A program made the translations under genes and the position numbers. The notes below the pieces were generated by a model that saw nothing but the letters and a program-made list of their open reading frames with translations, was not told the origin of the DNA and did not search any database. From Oscillospiraceae bacterium (GTDB taxonomy: Bacteria; Bacillota; Clostridia; Oscillospirales; Acutalibacteraceae), in NCBI GenBank assembly GCA_902796075.1, contig CADBNN010000014.1:1-43054 (forward strand): 43,054 nt of DNA, given 5' to 3'. This document shows positions 22,220 through 30,445 of the stretch, piece after piece. Every line of letters starts with the position of its first letter. The first letter of the stretch is position 1.

Positions 22220-25102
22220 ATGAAACGCCGAAGGTCGATCTGCAGAATATGCACGGCACTGATATTGTGCCTTTGCCTCACCGTTGCGGGAAGAGGAGGG
22301 GTTATGATGGTTTCTGCCGCGACAGAAACGTCGATCGGCGCTCTCACCGGCGCCTATCGGGTAGAGGGCAGCCGTGTAACGCTGCCGGCTGTTCACGGCG
22401 TTATGCGCCTGCATTTCTGCCAGCACAACATGGTGCGGGTGCGTATTGTTCCCACCGGTTCCGATTTTTCTGCCGACAATGCCGCCCTGCAAGGCGTTTG
22501 CCGGTTCGATACGGATTACGACCCGGTGAAAATAACCGTAAGCGAAAACGGCAACACGCTCACGATCGCTTCCGACGTATTGCAACTGGCCGTAAACAAA
22601 AATACCCTTTCTATTGCTTTTTATAACGCTCAAGGCCAGCTGATCTCCCAAAACACCCAAACGAATCCCACCGGTTTTTCAGGGGAACAGGGCAAGTGGG
22701 TCAGTTTTCAGCGCGACGCCGCCGGCACGGAAGAAAACTTTTTTGGGCTGGGCGCCTCCCGCTCTCCGTATGTTACCACCAACTGGCGCAATCAGGTGTG
22801 CAGCCTTTGGCTGGATGCGGAAGGCGTACATACTATCGTGCCGCTTTATTACAGCACGGCAGGTTACGGTGTTTTTTTAAATAACACCAACAAAGGGACC
22901 ATAGCGTTTCGCTCAGGCCGCTATCGCATTGACGTGGAGGGCGGTGAATTGGATTATTATTGGATCTACGGTCCTTCTTTTCAATCCATCCAACGAGATT
23001 TTTCCAACCTATGCGGCACCATTGCCATGCCGCCTTTGTCGGCTTTGGGGCTTACATACCGCGGAGCTTCCAATCTTTCGGACGACCAGATCGTGCAGAT
23101 GATCCAATCTTTGTATGACAGGGGTGTCGCCGTAGATACCATTGGCATAGAGCCCGGCTGGCAGACCGCCACATATCCCTGCTCCTATGTGTGGAGCAGT
23201 CGATTTTCAAACCCGGCCGCTTTTGTAAAACGCATGCATGCAATGGGACTGGCTGTCAATTTGTGGGAGCATCCCTATGTGGCAAGCGTTTCCCCCATTG
23301 CAAAGGCTATCACGCCCTATTCCCTCGCATCGCGCGATTTAAAGACCGAAACCGACACCAAAAATTACGCTTTTGGCGGATTACTGCCAGATTTTACCCT
23401 GCCGGAAGCATGCGAACTTTACTGGAGCATCCACCGAGACAATCTGGCCGCCATCGGCGTGGATGGCTTTAAGGTCGACGAGACCGACAGCTGGGGCTGT
23501 TCCGATTCGCTGGACATTACCCTGCCCGGCGGCATGACAGCCAACGCATACCACAACCGACTCGGCACGCTGGCGGTCAACCTGCTGGCAGACCGATATA
23601 AGCAGGAATACAACCGACGCATTTTCTGTTACAGCCGGGGCAACACGACCGGCGCCCAACGTTATGCCACGGTCGCCTACTCCGACACCTACGATTTCAG
23701 TCGATACTTGATGACCATGATCGCCGATTCTTATTCGGGCACCTATTTTTCGCCTGAGATCCGCGATCACGACACCAAAAGCGACGGTGAATATATGCGG
23801 CGTGCCCAAATGATGTTTTTGTCTGCCTTTGCCATGAACAACGAATGGCAGGACGGACGAACTGTGCTGGACCGCAGCGAAACCGTGATAGACAACTACC
23901 TGAAATATAACCGGCTGTATTATACGCTCATTCCCTATAAATACAGTTTATTCTGGCAGCAGCACCTGCAAGGTCGGTCGGTCATACGATCGCTGGTGAT
24001 GGATTTTCAAAACGACACCGAAACCTATAAAAACAACAATCAATACCTGCTGGGCGATTATTTAATGGTATGCCCTGTGCCTGGCGATAAGGACAGCGTG
24101 GTGCGTCCGCTCTATCTGCCCGCCGGTTGCCGGTGGATTGATTATGAAACCGGCACCGTTTATGAAGGCGGACAAACCATCCGTTACCGGTGCGAAGTTG
24201 ACACAACGCCTTTATTTGTACGTCAGGGTGCTATTCTGCCCTGCGCTGTCTACGGCTGCAACACCGCCGACCGGCAGGATCTCACGCTGACTTACCGGCT
24301 GTATCCGGAGCAGAAGCTGTCTTCCTTTACGCTGTATGAAGACGATGGTATCAGCTATGATTACGAACAGGGCGTTTATGCGACAACCGAGTTGACCCTG
24401 CAGCAAACCGGATCAGGCGTTACCTTTACCGCCGCCGATCGTTGCGGCCGTTATGCCGTGGCGGAACGGCCGTGTGTGGCCGCCTTTCACCGGCAAAGCA
24501 TACCGGCTGCGGTTACCATTAACAGCCAAGAGATTCCACGGGCCGCTTCGGCTTCCGCGGCACAGGAAAGCAACGGACCCTGCTGGTATTACGACAGCAC
24601 AATACAAACCGATCCGGTTGTTGCCGTGCGCTATACAGACAAAGGCGATTCTTTGGAAATAAAGCTTTGGGACGATCGACCGCCCGTAATAACAGGCCTC
24701 GCCCTGAAAACCGCCCCCCAAAAGACCCAATACCAACAAGGAGAAACGCTGCAGACGCAAGGGCTGTGTTTGCAAGCGGCGTATGCAAACGGCAGCCTGG
24801 CCGACGTGACGGCCGGCTACACCTTAACGGGTTACGACGCATTCCGACTTGGCCGGCAAACGGTCACCGTTTCGTACGGCGGCCATACCACAACCTTTAC
24901 CGTTACGGTGGTGAATGCCATGGGCGACGTTGACGGCAACGGAACAGTAAACGCGGTAGACGCGCTTTTAGCATTGCGGCATGCAGTGGGAAAAACCGCT
25001 TTAACCGATGCCCAAATAGCCGCTGCCGACATGAACGAAGACCGCGTTGTAGATGCAAAAGACGCCCTGCGCATATTAAAAAAAGCCGTAAAAAAAGCAT
25101 AA
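22220..25102 (+). CDS. Secreted GH31 alpha-glycosidase with Ig-like domain and dockerin
   Basis: 960 residues. Signal peptide with a basic start (MKRRRSICRICTAL...) and cleavage near VSAATE. Residues about 45-210 form the N-terminal beta domain of GH31, about 230-600 the catalytic barrel, then beta domains. The nucleophile is D420 in GVDGFKVDETD; D489 in AYSDTYDFSRY aligns with the usual acid/base position. Specificity is unclear: alpha-glucosidase, alpha-xylosidase or alpha-galactosidase-like members share these motifs. About residues 820-893 are a bacterial Ig-like domain (AVKTAPQ-like start, DVTAGYTLTGYD, TFTVTVVN). The last 62 residues are a type I dockerin (MGDVDGNGTVNAVDALLAL and ADMNEDRVVDAKDALRIL). 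ATG 22220 follows GAGGAGGAT. Confidence 0.92.
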   Translation: MKRRRSICRICTALILCLCLTVAGRGGVMMVSAATETSIGALTGAYRVEGSRVTLPAVHGVMRLHFCQHNMVRVRIVPTGSDFSADNAALQGVCRFDTDYDPVKITVSENGNTLTIASDVLQLAVNKNTLSIAFYNAQGQLISQNTQTNPTGFSGEQGKWVSFQRDAAGTEENFFGLGASRSPYVTTNWRNQVCSLWLDAEGVHTIVPLYYSTAGYGVFLNNTNKGTIAFRSGRYRIDVEGGELDYYWIYGPSFQSIQRDFSNLCGTIAMPPLSALGLTYRGASNLSDDQIVQMIQSLYDRGVAVDTIGIEPGWQTATYPCSYVWSSRFSNPAAFVKRMHAMGLAVNLWEHPYVASVSPIAKAITPYSLASRDLKTETDTKNYAFGGLLPDFTLPEACELYWSIHRDNLAAIGVDGFKVDETDSWGCSDSLDITLPGGMTANAYHNRLGTLAVNLLADRYKQEYNRRIFCYSRGNTTGAQRYATVAYSDTYDFSRYLMTMIADSYSGTYFSPEIRDHDTKSDGEYMRRAQMMFLSAFAMNNEWQDGRTVLDRSETVIDNYLKYNRLYYTLIPYKYSLFWQQHLQGRSVIRSLVMDFQNDTETYKNNNQYLLGDYLMVCPVPGDKDSVVRPLYLPAGCRWIDYETGTVYEGGQTIRYRCEVDTTPLFVRQGAILPCAVYGCNTADRQDLTLTYRLYPEQKLSSFTLYEDDGISYDYEQGVYATTELTLQQTGSGVTFTAADRCGRYAVAERPCVAAFHRQSIPAAVTINSQEIPRAASASAAQESNGPCWYYDSTIQTDPVVAVRYTDKGDSLEIKLWDDRPPVITGLALKTAPQKTQYQQGETLQTQGLCLQAAYANGSLADVTAGYTLTGYDAFRLGRQTVTVSYGGHTTTFTVTVVNAMGDVDGNGTVNAVDALLALRHAVGKTALTDAQIAAADMNEDRVVDAKDALRILKKAVKKA

Positions 25103-25105
25103 ACA

Positions 25106-25149
25106 AAAACACAATGATCGTTGGATTATTCCGACGATCATTGTGTTTT
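25106..25149. terminator. Bidirectional terminator
   Basis: A perfect 16-bp stem (25106-25121 with 25134-25149) with A and T ends, between convergent genes. Confidence 0.93.
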
Positions 25150-25161
25150 AAGGCTGGCTGA

Positions 25162-25425
25162 TTATTTTTCGCCCGGTACTTCCTTAAACAGATTGAACCG
25201 GAACAGCAGCGCCTCATCCTGCGGATCTTCACAGCGAATGGTGGCTTCCGAAATCACAGCGCCCTTGAGAATGTTGGCGATACCCATGATCTGGCACAGT
25301 TTGGATTTTAAGTTCAACACGTCGCCTTCGGGGGTTTCCAGATACACGTTGCCCCGGCAGGAATCCAGCGTTTGAATAAAATCCGCCGCGTCGATATTGT
25401 GGAGTGTCATTTCATCGTTGCTCAT
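25162..25425 (-). CDS. Small conserved-looking hypothetical protein
   Basis: 87 residues, family not recognised. Composition is mixed, with likely helices at DAADFIQTLDSCRG and SKLCQIMGIANILKGA, and a beta stretch NVYLETPEGDVLNL followed by VISEATIRCEDPQDEALLFRFNLF. No signal peptide or membrane segment. GAGGAGGAG lies about 6 nt before ATG 25425, a strong site that supports a real gene. Lies alone between two secreted-enzyme/regulator pairs. Confidence 0.75.
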   Translation of the reverse strand: MSNDEMTLHNIDAADFIQTLDSCRGNVYLETPEGDVLNLKSKLCQIMGIANILKGAVISEATIRCEDPQDEALLFRFNLFKEVPGEK

Positions 25426-25481
25426 AGTGATCTCCTCCTCTAACTCTGTTGTTATTATTGTACTTCATTTCAGAAAAAATG

Positions 25482-26648
25482 TCAATGGTCCTCCGCGGCC
25501 GCCGAAAAAATATTCATATACTGCGTAGGCGGCATGCCCACCTTTTGCTTAAACAACCGGGAAAAATAGCAAATGTCGTCAAATCCGCAGCGCTGTGCCA
25601 CCTGCGTAACGGAATAGCCAAAATACCGGTTTTGTTCCAACAGCATTTTGGCATGGTCAATGCGCAAATTGTTCAAGAATTCCAGCGGCGAACAACCGGT
25701 GGCTTTTTTAAACAGCCGCCGCAAGTGATTGGGACAATAATCACCGCAGGCAAAAACCTGTTCCATGCGCAGGCCGGCATTCGGAAAAGACTCGCTCATA
25801 AACCGGATCAATCGAGCGGTTTGGGGATCATACGCCGGTTGAACGCCAAGCTGATGTCGAATCAAATGCTGCACTGTTTCATACAACTGCTCCAGCAACT
25901 GGCTGCTGCCGGCGCCGTTTTCCTGGTAAACGTCGGCCATGCGGGCCATCAACACGCCAATGGTACGCCCGGGGTCATCCTCCGTCTGTATTGTACGGGG
26001 ACCATCCTGCTGACCGGGGAAAAAAGAATCGGCGTGAATATACAATTCCTCCAATCCTTCGGCCGCCGCCATCGAAAACGGCGTATGAGGCGGCACGCAA
26101 ACCACCGTTCCCGGCTGATAAACATAGCTGCGTTCGCCCACCGTTATAACACCGTTACCTTTTCGGTTAAGCAAAACAGACCAGCAATCCAGCTCTTGGC
26201 GAACATGCCGTACCGTAGGCGCCTGCATGCTGGCGGGACAGATCCAAGCACGATATTCCGGTGCTGAAAAAATACGGTTTTTTGTGACCAGATAGTGGTT
26301 TAAATATCGTTTGTCACACACCATGCGCACATAATTGACCCCATCCTCTACGCAATATGTCATAATGGACGTCACATCATCCAACGTTTCGATAACGACA
26401 AGACCTGTATTAACGCTCACATCCCGCAGGGGCGCTTTTTGCGCGTCATAGGTCACCATGTGCCAGCCTTGACCGGTGACCGCCGCACCAAAGCACAACA
26501 CATCGCCACCTGTAACGGGGATCATTTGGCTGGTGTAAAAGTTACCGTCGGAACTCACCGCCGTACCACTCACCCATCCGCTTAACGCGTTTTTCGGATT
26601 AAACCAGTTGTTCGAATCGTTTGCCGGTTTAAAAACAGATAATACCAT
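25482..26648 (-). CDS. AraC-type regulator carrying the same N-domain as the divergent esterase
   Basis: 388 residues, cytoplasmic. Residues about 14-135 match the N-terminal domain of the secreted enzyme encoded at 26840: shared GWV, SS-DG, GDV..F.AAV, QGWH.VT, AQK, VED.V.Y.R.V.D.R and YR.W at the same spacing. Residues about 145-220 are an AraC cupin-like part (GNGVITVGERSYVYQPGTVVCVPPHTPF), and about 290-388 the double HTH (LRMEQVFACGDYCPNHLRRLFKKATG, then SVTQVAQRCGFDDICYFSRLFKQKVG). ATG 26648 has AGGGGG 8 nt upstream. Divergent from the enzyme gene, which it very likely controls. The extra domain probably adds a second ligand-sensing module. Confidence 0.9.
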   Translation of the reverse strand: MVLSVFKPANDSNNWFNPKNALSGWVSGTAVSSDGNFYTSQMIPVTGGDVLCFGAAVTGQGWHMVTYDAQKAPLRDVSVNTGLVVIETLDDVTSIMTYCVEDGVNYVRMVCDKRYLNHYLVTKNRIFSAPEYRAWICPASMQAPTVRHVRQELDCWSVLLNRKGNGVITVGERSYVYQPGTVVCVPPHTPFSMAAAEGLEELYIHADSFFPGQQDGPRTIQTEDDPGRTIGVLMARMADVYQENGAGSSQLLEQLYETVQHLIRHQLGVQPAYDPQTARLIRFMSESFPNAGLRMEQVFACGDYCPNHLRRLFKKATGCSPLEFLNNLRIDHAKMLLEQNRYFGYSVTQVAQRCGFDDICYFSRLFKQKVGMPPTQYMNIFSAAAEDH

Positions 26649-26721
26649 AACCAATACCCCCTGATGTGATATACCCAGTTGCTAAAATGTTGTAAATTTA
26701 CAAATATCCTTTGCTTTTGTT

Positions 26722-26750
26722 ATGGCAATTATGATTGGCTTTGATATAAT
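26722..26750 (+). promoter_or_regulatory. Promoter of tandem SGNH gene
   Basis: ATGGCA, 17 bp, perfect TATAAT with extended TGA. The weak -35 fits activation by an AraC-type protein. Confidence 0.55.
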
Positions 26751-26839
26751 TGTAATAGAAACTGCGGGATAATACAAGTGCTTGTTTCGTCGATCCTGAA
26801 ACAGTTTGCAAAATTAACAACAAAGGAGAGTTTCGTATC

Positions 26840-29113
26840 ATGTGGAAGTGTTTTGTTTACTGTTTCGCTTTTTTGCTGGCCGTGATACTATCCATCAGCG
26901 TTTTGCCCGGTCGATCCGCCATTGCCGAAACGCCGGTCAACCTGTATAACGCCGCCACCTGCACCGTCGGTTGGGTAGACGCCACCGGCAGCAGCCCGGA
27001 CGGCAGCTTCAGAACTACCGATTATATTGCCGTGCAGCCGGGCGATGTGGTGACGTTTGCCGCTGCCGTAGCCACCCAGGGTTGGCACATCGTAACGTTT
27101 TCTGCGCAAAAACAGGGTATTGCCGCCAAAACGCTTGCCAACGGGCTGACGACGGCCGATACCATCAGCGACGATTTGCGGGTTTTGGCATACACGGTGG
27201 AAGACGACGTAGCTTACATACGCTGGGTCGCCGACGCCCGCCTGACTACCCCCTACTGGCTCACGGTTAACCAACCTTTTACAGCTGCCCAGTACCGGGA
27301 TTGGGCCGGAATGCCGCAGCCGGAGGACCCCGATCCGGAAGATCCGGTGGATGAAACAAATCCGCTGTATGGCAAAACCGCTTTGTTTGTAGGCGATTCC
27401 ATTTGTTACGGTTCCTGGGACAACGAGCCCCGCCAAGCCTACGCCGGCCGCATTGCCGCAAAATACGGCATGACGGTGGAAAACCCCGCTCAGGGAGGGG
27501 AATCGTTTTCCACTGTTCGGCCCAGCCGTATTGTGAACCAGCTGCACCAAAACCGCACCGGTGTTTATGATTATGTGATTATAGAAGGCGGCGTGAATGA
27601 CGCCTGGGGATCGGTTGCGACCGATCCGCCCACACCGGCACCGGTTGGCCGCATGAGCGCCGGTTTTGATCCGGCAGACTTTGACGTGAACACCTTTGCC
27701 GGCGGTTTGGAAGAAGCGTTTTACTATGCGCGCACGTATTTCCCGGACGCCCGTGTGGGTTATATCACCAGTTTTTATGCGCCGTTAGCCGTTGGCGTGG
27801 GGCGTTGCAGCGATATGTCGGAATACTTCGACCAAGCGCTGCGCATATGCGAAAAATGGGGTATACCGGTTTTGGATTTGTATAACGATCCTTACGTTTC
27901 AAACAGGCTGTTAAAAACCAACACCTACACATATCTGCGAGATTCTTTGCATCCCAACGCCGCGGGCTATGACCAATTGGCGCCGTACATTGGAAAATGG
28001 ATGGAAACATTGGAGCCAAATGAAGTGTATGAAGCTTCGCCCTGGTACAACAAAAAAGCGCTGTTCGTTGGCGATTCCATCAGTTACGGCCACCATGATA
28101 CCCCTGCCGGCTACGGTTGGCCGGGCCGTCTGCAAGATCTGCTGCACATTCAGTCTGACAATCAATCAACCAGCGGCTGGTCTATTTCCACCATACGCGG
28201 GGCGCAAATCGTTTCGCAAATTCGCGCAAATCAAGCCAATGCTTACGATTATGTTATTATACAAGGCGGCGTAAACGACGCCTGGGACGACGCGCCCGTG
28301 GGCACGATCAGCGACGGTTACAAACCCAGAAACAACAACACATTTGCCGGCGCGTTAGAATACACATTTTATATGGCGCGCAAATGCTATCCGGCTGCCA
28401 AAATGGGATATATTCTCACTTTCAGCATGCCGCTGCTGGAAAAAGACATGACCCCCTATCGAGAAGTGGCTCTGCAAATCTGCCGCAAATGGCAGGTATC
28501 CTGTCTGGACATGATAGGCGACAACGTAAGCGAAACGTTGCTGGACCACACGTCCGCCGTTTATATGGCCGACGGCGGGCATCCCAACCGGGCAGGGTAT
28601 GACAAATTGGCCCCCTATATTGCCAACTGGTTTACCGCCATTCCCTATACCGATACGGAGATCCTGTCCCATCCGGGCGTATATCAGGAAATTTTGCAGG
28701 TAGAAAACGCGATTGACCACATTGGCTTAGTCACCGTTGAAAACGCGCAGCAAAAAGCGGACGTTATATCGGCGGCCCGACAAGCGCTCACCGCGCTTAC
28801 CGAAAAACACGGTGCGGGGGTACTGCCCATGGTAAAAAACGTTGCCGCATTGCAAGCCGCTGAAGCCGCTTATGAAGAGGCGTTAGCCCCGGCTGTGCGT
28901 TACGGCGATGTAAACGGCGATGAAAAAGTGGACGCGGCCGACGCCTTGGCGGTGCTGAAAGCCGCTGTGGGCAAAAGTACGCTAACCGACGCGCAGCGCA
29001 ACCTGGCCGATGTGAATAACGACAAAAAAATCGATGCGGGCGACGCATTGCTGATTTTGAAAAAAGCAGTCAACAAAATCGACCGTTTCCCTTGTGAAGA
29101 AACGAAAGCATAA
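26840..29113 (+). CDS. Secreted tandem SGNH esterase with sensor-like N-domain and dockerin
   Basis: 757 residues. Signal peptide 1-30 (ends AIAE). Residues about 34-156 are the domain shared with the AraC regulator next door. An acidic Pro linker (EDPDPEDPVDE) leads to two SGNH hydrolase domains: the first with S187 in FVGDSICYG, IIEGGVNDAWG, and D368/H371 in RDSLHPNAAG; the second with S413 in FVGDSISYG, IIQGGVNDAWD, and D578/H581 in ADGGHPNRAG. Both sets of catalytic residues are intact. A helical spacer (about 625-685) precedes a C-terminal dockerin (GDVNGDEKVDAADALAVL and ADVNNDKKIDAGDALLIL). Probably deacylates a plant polysaccharide such as acetylated xylan or pectin. AAAGGAG lies 11 nt before ATG. 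Confidence 0.93.
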   Translation: MWKCFVYCFAFLLAVILSISVLPGRSAIAETPVNLYNAATCTVGWVDATGSSPDGSFRTTDYIAVQPGDVVTFAAAVATQGWHIVTFSAQKQGIAAKTLANGLTTADTISDDLRVLAYTVEDDVAYIRWVADARLTTPYWLTVNQPFTAAQYRDWAGMPQPEDPDPEDPVDETNPLYGKTALFVGDSICYGSWDNEPRQAYAGRIAAKYGMTVENPAQGGESFSTVRPSRIVNQLHQNRTGVYDYVIIEGGVNDAWGSVATDPPTPAPVGRMSAGFDPADFDVNTFAGGLEEAFYYARTYFPDARVGYITSFYAPLAVGVGRCSDMSEYFDQALRICEKWGIPVLDLYNDPYVSNRLLKTNTYTYLRDSLHPNAAGYDQLAPYIGKWMETLEPNEVYEASPWYNKKALFVGDSISYGHHDTPAGYGWPGRLQDLLHIQSDNQSTSGWSISTIRGAQIVSQIRANQANAYDYVIIQGGVNDAWDDAPVGTISDGYKPRNNNTFAGALEYTFYMARKCYPAAKMGYILTFSMPLLEKDMTPYREVALQICRKWQVSCLDMIGDNVSETLLDHTSAVYMADGGHPNRAGYDKLAPYIANWFTAIPYTDTEILSHPGVYQEILQVENAIDHIGLVTVENAQQKADVISAARQALTALTEKHGAGVLPMVKNVAALQAAEAAYEEALAPAVRYGDVNGDEKVDAADALAVLKAAVGKSTLTDAQRNLADVNNDKKIDAGDALLILKKAVNKIDRFPCEETKA

Positions 29114-29130
29114 CAAAAGCATAACAACAA

Positions 29131-29166
29131 AAAACCGGCTGAAGGAAATTTCCTTCAGCCGGTTTT
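29131..29166. terminator. Bidirectional terminator
   Basis: A perfect 18-bp palindromic stem with A and T ends, between the esterase gene and rpsR. Confidence 0.95.
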
Positions 29167-29179
29167 GTTGGATGGATGA

Positions 29180-29482
29180 TCAGTCGTTTACGTAGGGCAT
29201 AAGCGCCACGTAGCGAGCCCGCTTGATGGCGGTGGTCAACGCACGCTGATGACGGGCACAGGTGCCGGTCACACGGCGGGGCAGGATCTTCGCACGTTCC
29301 GAGGTGAACTTGCGCAGACGGGCCACGTCTTTATAGTCGATGGTTTCCACTTTATCCACGCAGAACTGGCAAACTTTTTTGCCGCGTTTGCGGTTGGGGC
29401 GCGCAGGCCGTTCGGGCCGTTCGGGCCGTTCCGGACGTTCCGCTGCCGGTTGTTCGGCGGCAGGGCGTTTGGTTTCTTCCAT
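29180..29482 (-). CDS. rpsR: Ribosomal protein S18 with RPE-repeat extension
   Basis: 100 residues. The core S18 begins at about residue 30 ([65 protein letters not shown]). The first 30 residues are an unusual Pro/Arg/Glu-rich extension with RPE repeated ([12 protein letters not shown]). ATG 29482 follows AAGGAG by 8 nt. Third gene of the conserved rpsF-ssb-rpsR operon. S18 binds S6 on the platform of the small ribosomal subunit. CxxC (CQFC) suggests a zinc-retaining type. Confidence 0.97.
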   Translation of the reverse strand: MEETKRPAAEQPAAERPERPERPERPARPNRKRGKKVCQFCVDKVETIDYKDVARLRKFTSERAKILPRRVTGTCARHQRALTTAIKRARYVALMPYVND

Positions 29483-29526
29483 GAGTAACACTCCTTATCG
29501 TTACAAAATGCGTGCCGTTGCAATGC

Positions 29527-29976
29527 TTAGAACGGCAGATCGTCGTCCGCGGCTTCTATTTCGCGAAAATCGGAATCGCCGGCGTTTTCAAATGCCGGGG
29601 GAACCTGCGAATCGTCAAAGCCGGGCGCGGCTTGGGAGGGCGCGGTGTTGCCGTCCCGCTTGGAATCGGCAAAAAACACGTTGTCGGCCACAATGGTGTA
29701 AGCCTTGCGGCGAATGCCGTTGCGGTCGTCGTAGGTACGGGTCTCCATACTGCCCTGCACAGCGATCATGCGGCCCTTTTGAAAGAACCGGCTGACAAAT
29801 TCGGCTGTGTTGCGCCAGGCAACCACGTCAAAAAAGTCGGTTTGCCGTTCGGTGCCCTGTTTGGCGTAGCTGCGCTCCACCGCGATGGTGAAAGAGCACA
29901 CGTTCACGCCGTTGGGGGTTTGGCGCAGTTCGGGGTTATCGGTCAGGCGACCCATCATGATGACGGAATTCAACAT
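29527..29976 (-). CDS. ssb: Single-stranded DNA-binding protein
   Basis: 149 residues. OB fold at 1-105 (MLNSVIMMGRLTDNPELRQTPNG, FFDVVAWRNTAEFVSRFFQKG, GSMETRTYDDRNGIRRKAYTIVADNVFF) and the acidic C-terminal tip DDDLPF that recruits repair and replication proteins. Binds single-stranded DNA as a tetramer during replication and repair. Lies between rpsF and rpsR as in most Firmicutes. Confidence 0.98.
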   Translation of the reverse strand: MLNSVIMMGRLTDNPELRQTPNGVNVCSFTIAVERSYAKQGTERQTDFFDVVAWRNTAEFVSRFFQKGRMIAVQGSMETRTYDDRNGIRRKAYTIVADNVFFADSKRDGNTAPSQAAPGFDDSQVPPAFENAGDSDFREIEAADDDLPF

Positions 29977-29994
29977 TTTCGTTCACCTCTACCC

Positions 29995-30276
29995 TTACTT
30001 TTTGATGATCATAGTCCGCAATACGCCGTCGGTGATTTTGAACACACGGTCCAGTTCGGCGGGGAAAGCGGGTTCGGCAGAGAAGTTGATGAGCACATAG
30101 TACCCTTCTTCTTCATCGTTGATGAGATAAGCCAAGCGACGCTTGCCCCATTCATCCACGCTGTCGATGGTCCCGTTTGCTTCGATGAGTGTCTGGAATT
30201 TTTCCTTGAGCGCCACAGCGGCTTCTTCGCCGTTTTTCACGCTGAACACCATCATAACTTCATAGTTTCCGGCCAT
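29995..30276 (-). CDS. rpsF: Ribosomal protein S6
   Basis: 93 residues. Begins MAGNYEVMMVFSVKNGEE and holds DEWGKRRLAYLINDEEEGYYVLINFSA and FKITDGVLRTMIIKK, typical of bacterial S6. A strong AAGGAGGTG precedes the ATG. First gene of the rpsF-ssb-rpsR operon; S6 pairs with S18 in the small subunit. Confidence 0.97.
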   Translation of the reverse strand: MAGNYEVMMVFSVKNGEEAAVALKEKFQTLIEANGTIDSVDEWGKRRLAYLINDEEEGYYVLINFSAEPAFPAELDRVFKITDGVLRTMIIKK

Positions 30277-30307
30277 TTTTACAGCACCTCCTTCTGGTCT
30301 TTCGGCC

Positions 30308-30322
30308 CTGAACGTTGTTCAG
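30308..30322 (-). promoter_or_regulatory. Inverted repeat in rpsF leader
   Basis: CTGAAC and GTTCAG flank 3 nt, about 30 nt before the rpsF start. Position fits an autoregulatory S6:S18 leader hairpin, but I cannot confirm the known S6-S18 motif. Confidence 0.4.
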
Positions 30323-30364
30323 AGCAAGGAGCAGACATTTCATATATTTATCTGCACAAGGGCA

Positions 30365-30393
30365 AGTATACCATGCCAAAGGCGGCTTGTCAA
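30365..30393 (-). promoter_or_regulatory. rpsF-ssb-rpsR promoter
   Basis: On the minus strand: perfect TTGACA (30388-30393), 17 bp, TATACT (30365-30370) with extended TGG. Leader of about 85 nt. Confidence 0.85.
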
Positions 30394-30445
30394 TCTTTTT
30401 TTGCGCGCAAAGCGCACTTTTCGGCCGCACAGGCCGGCATGGCGC

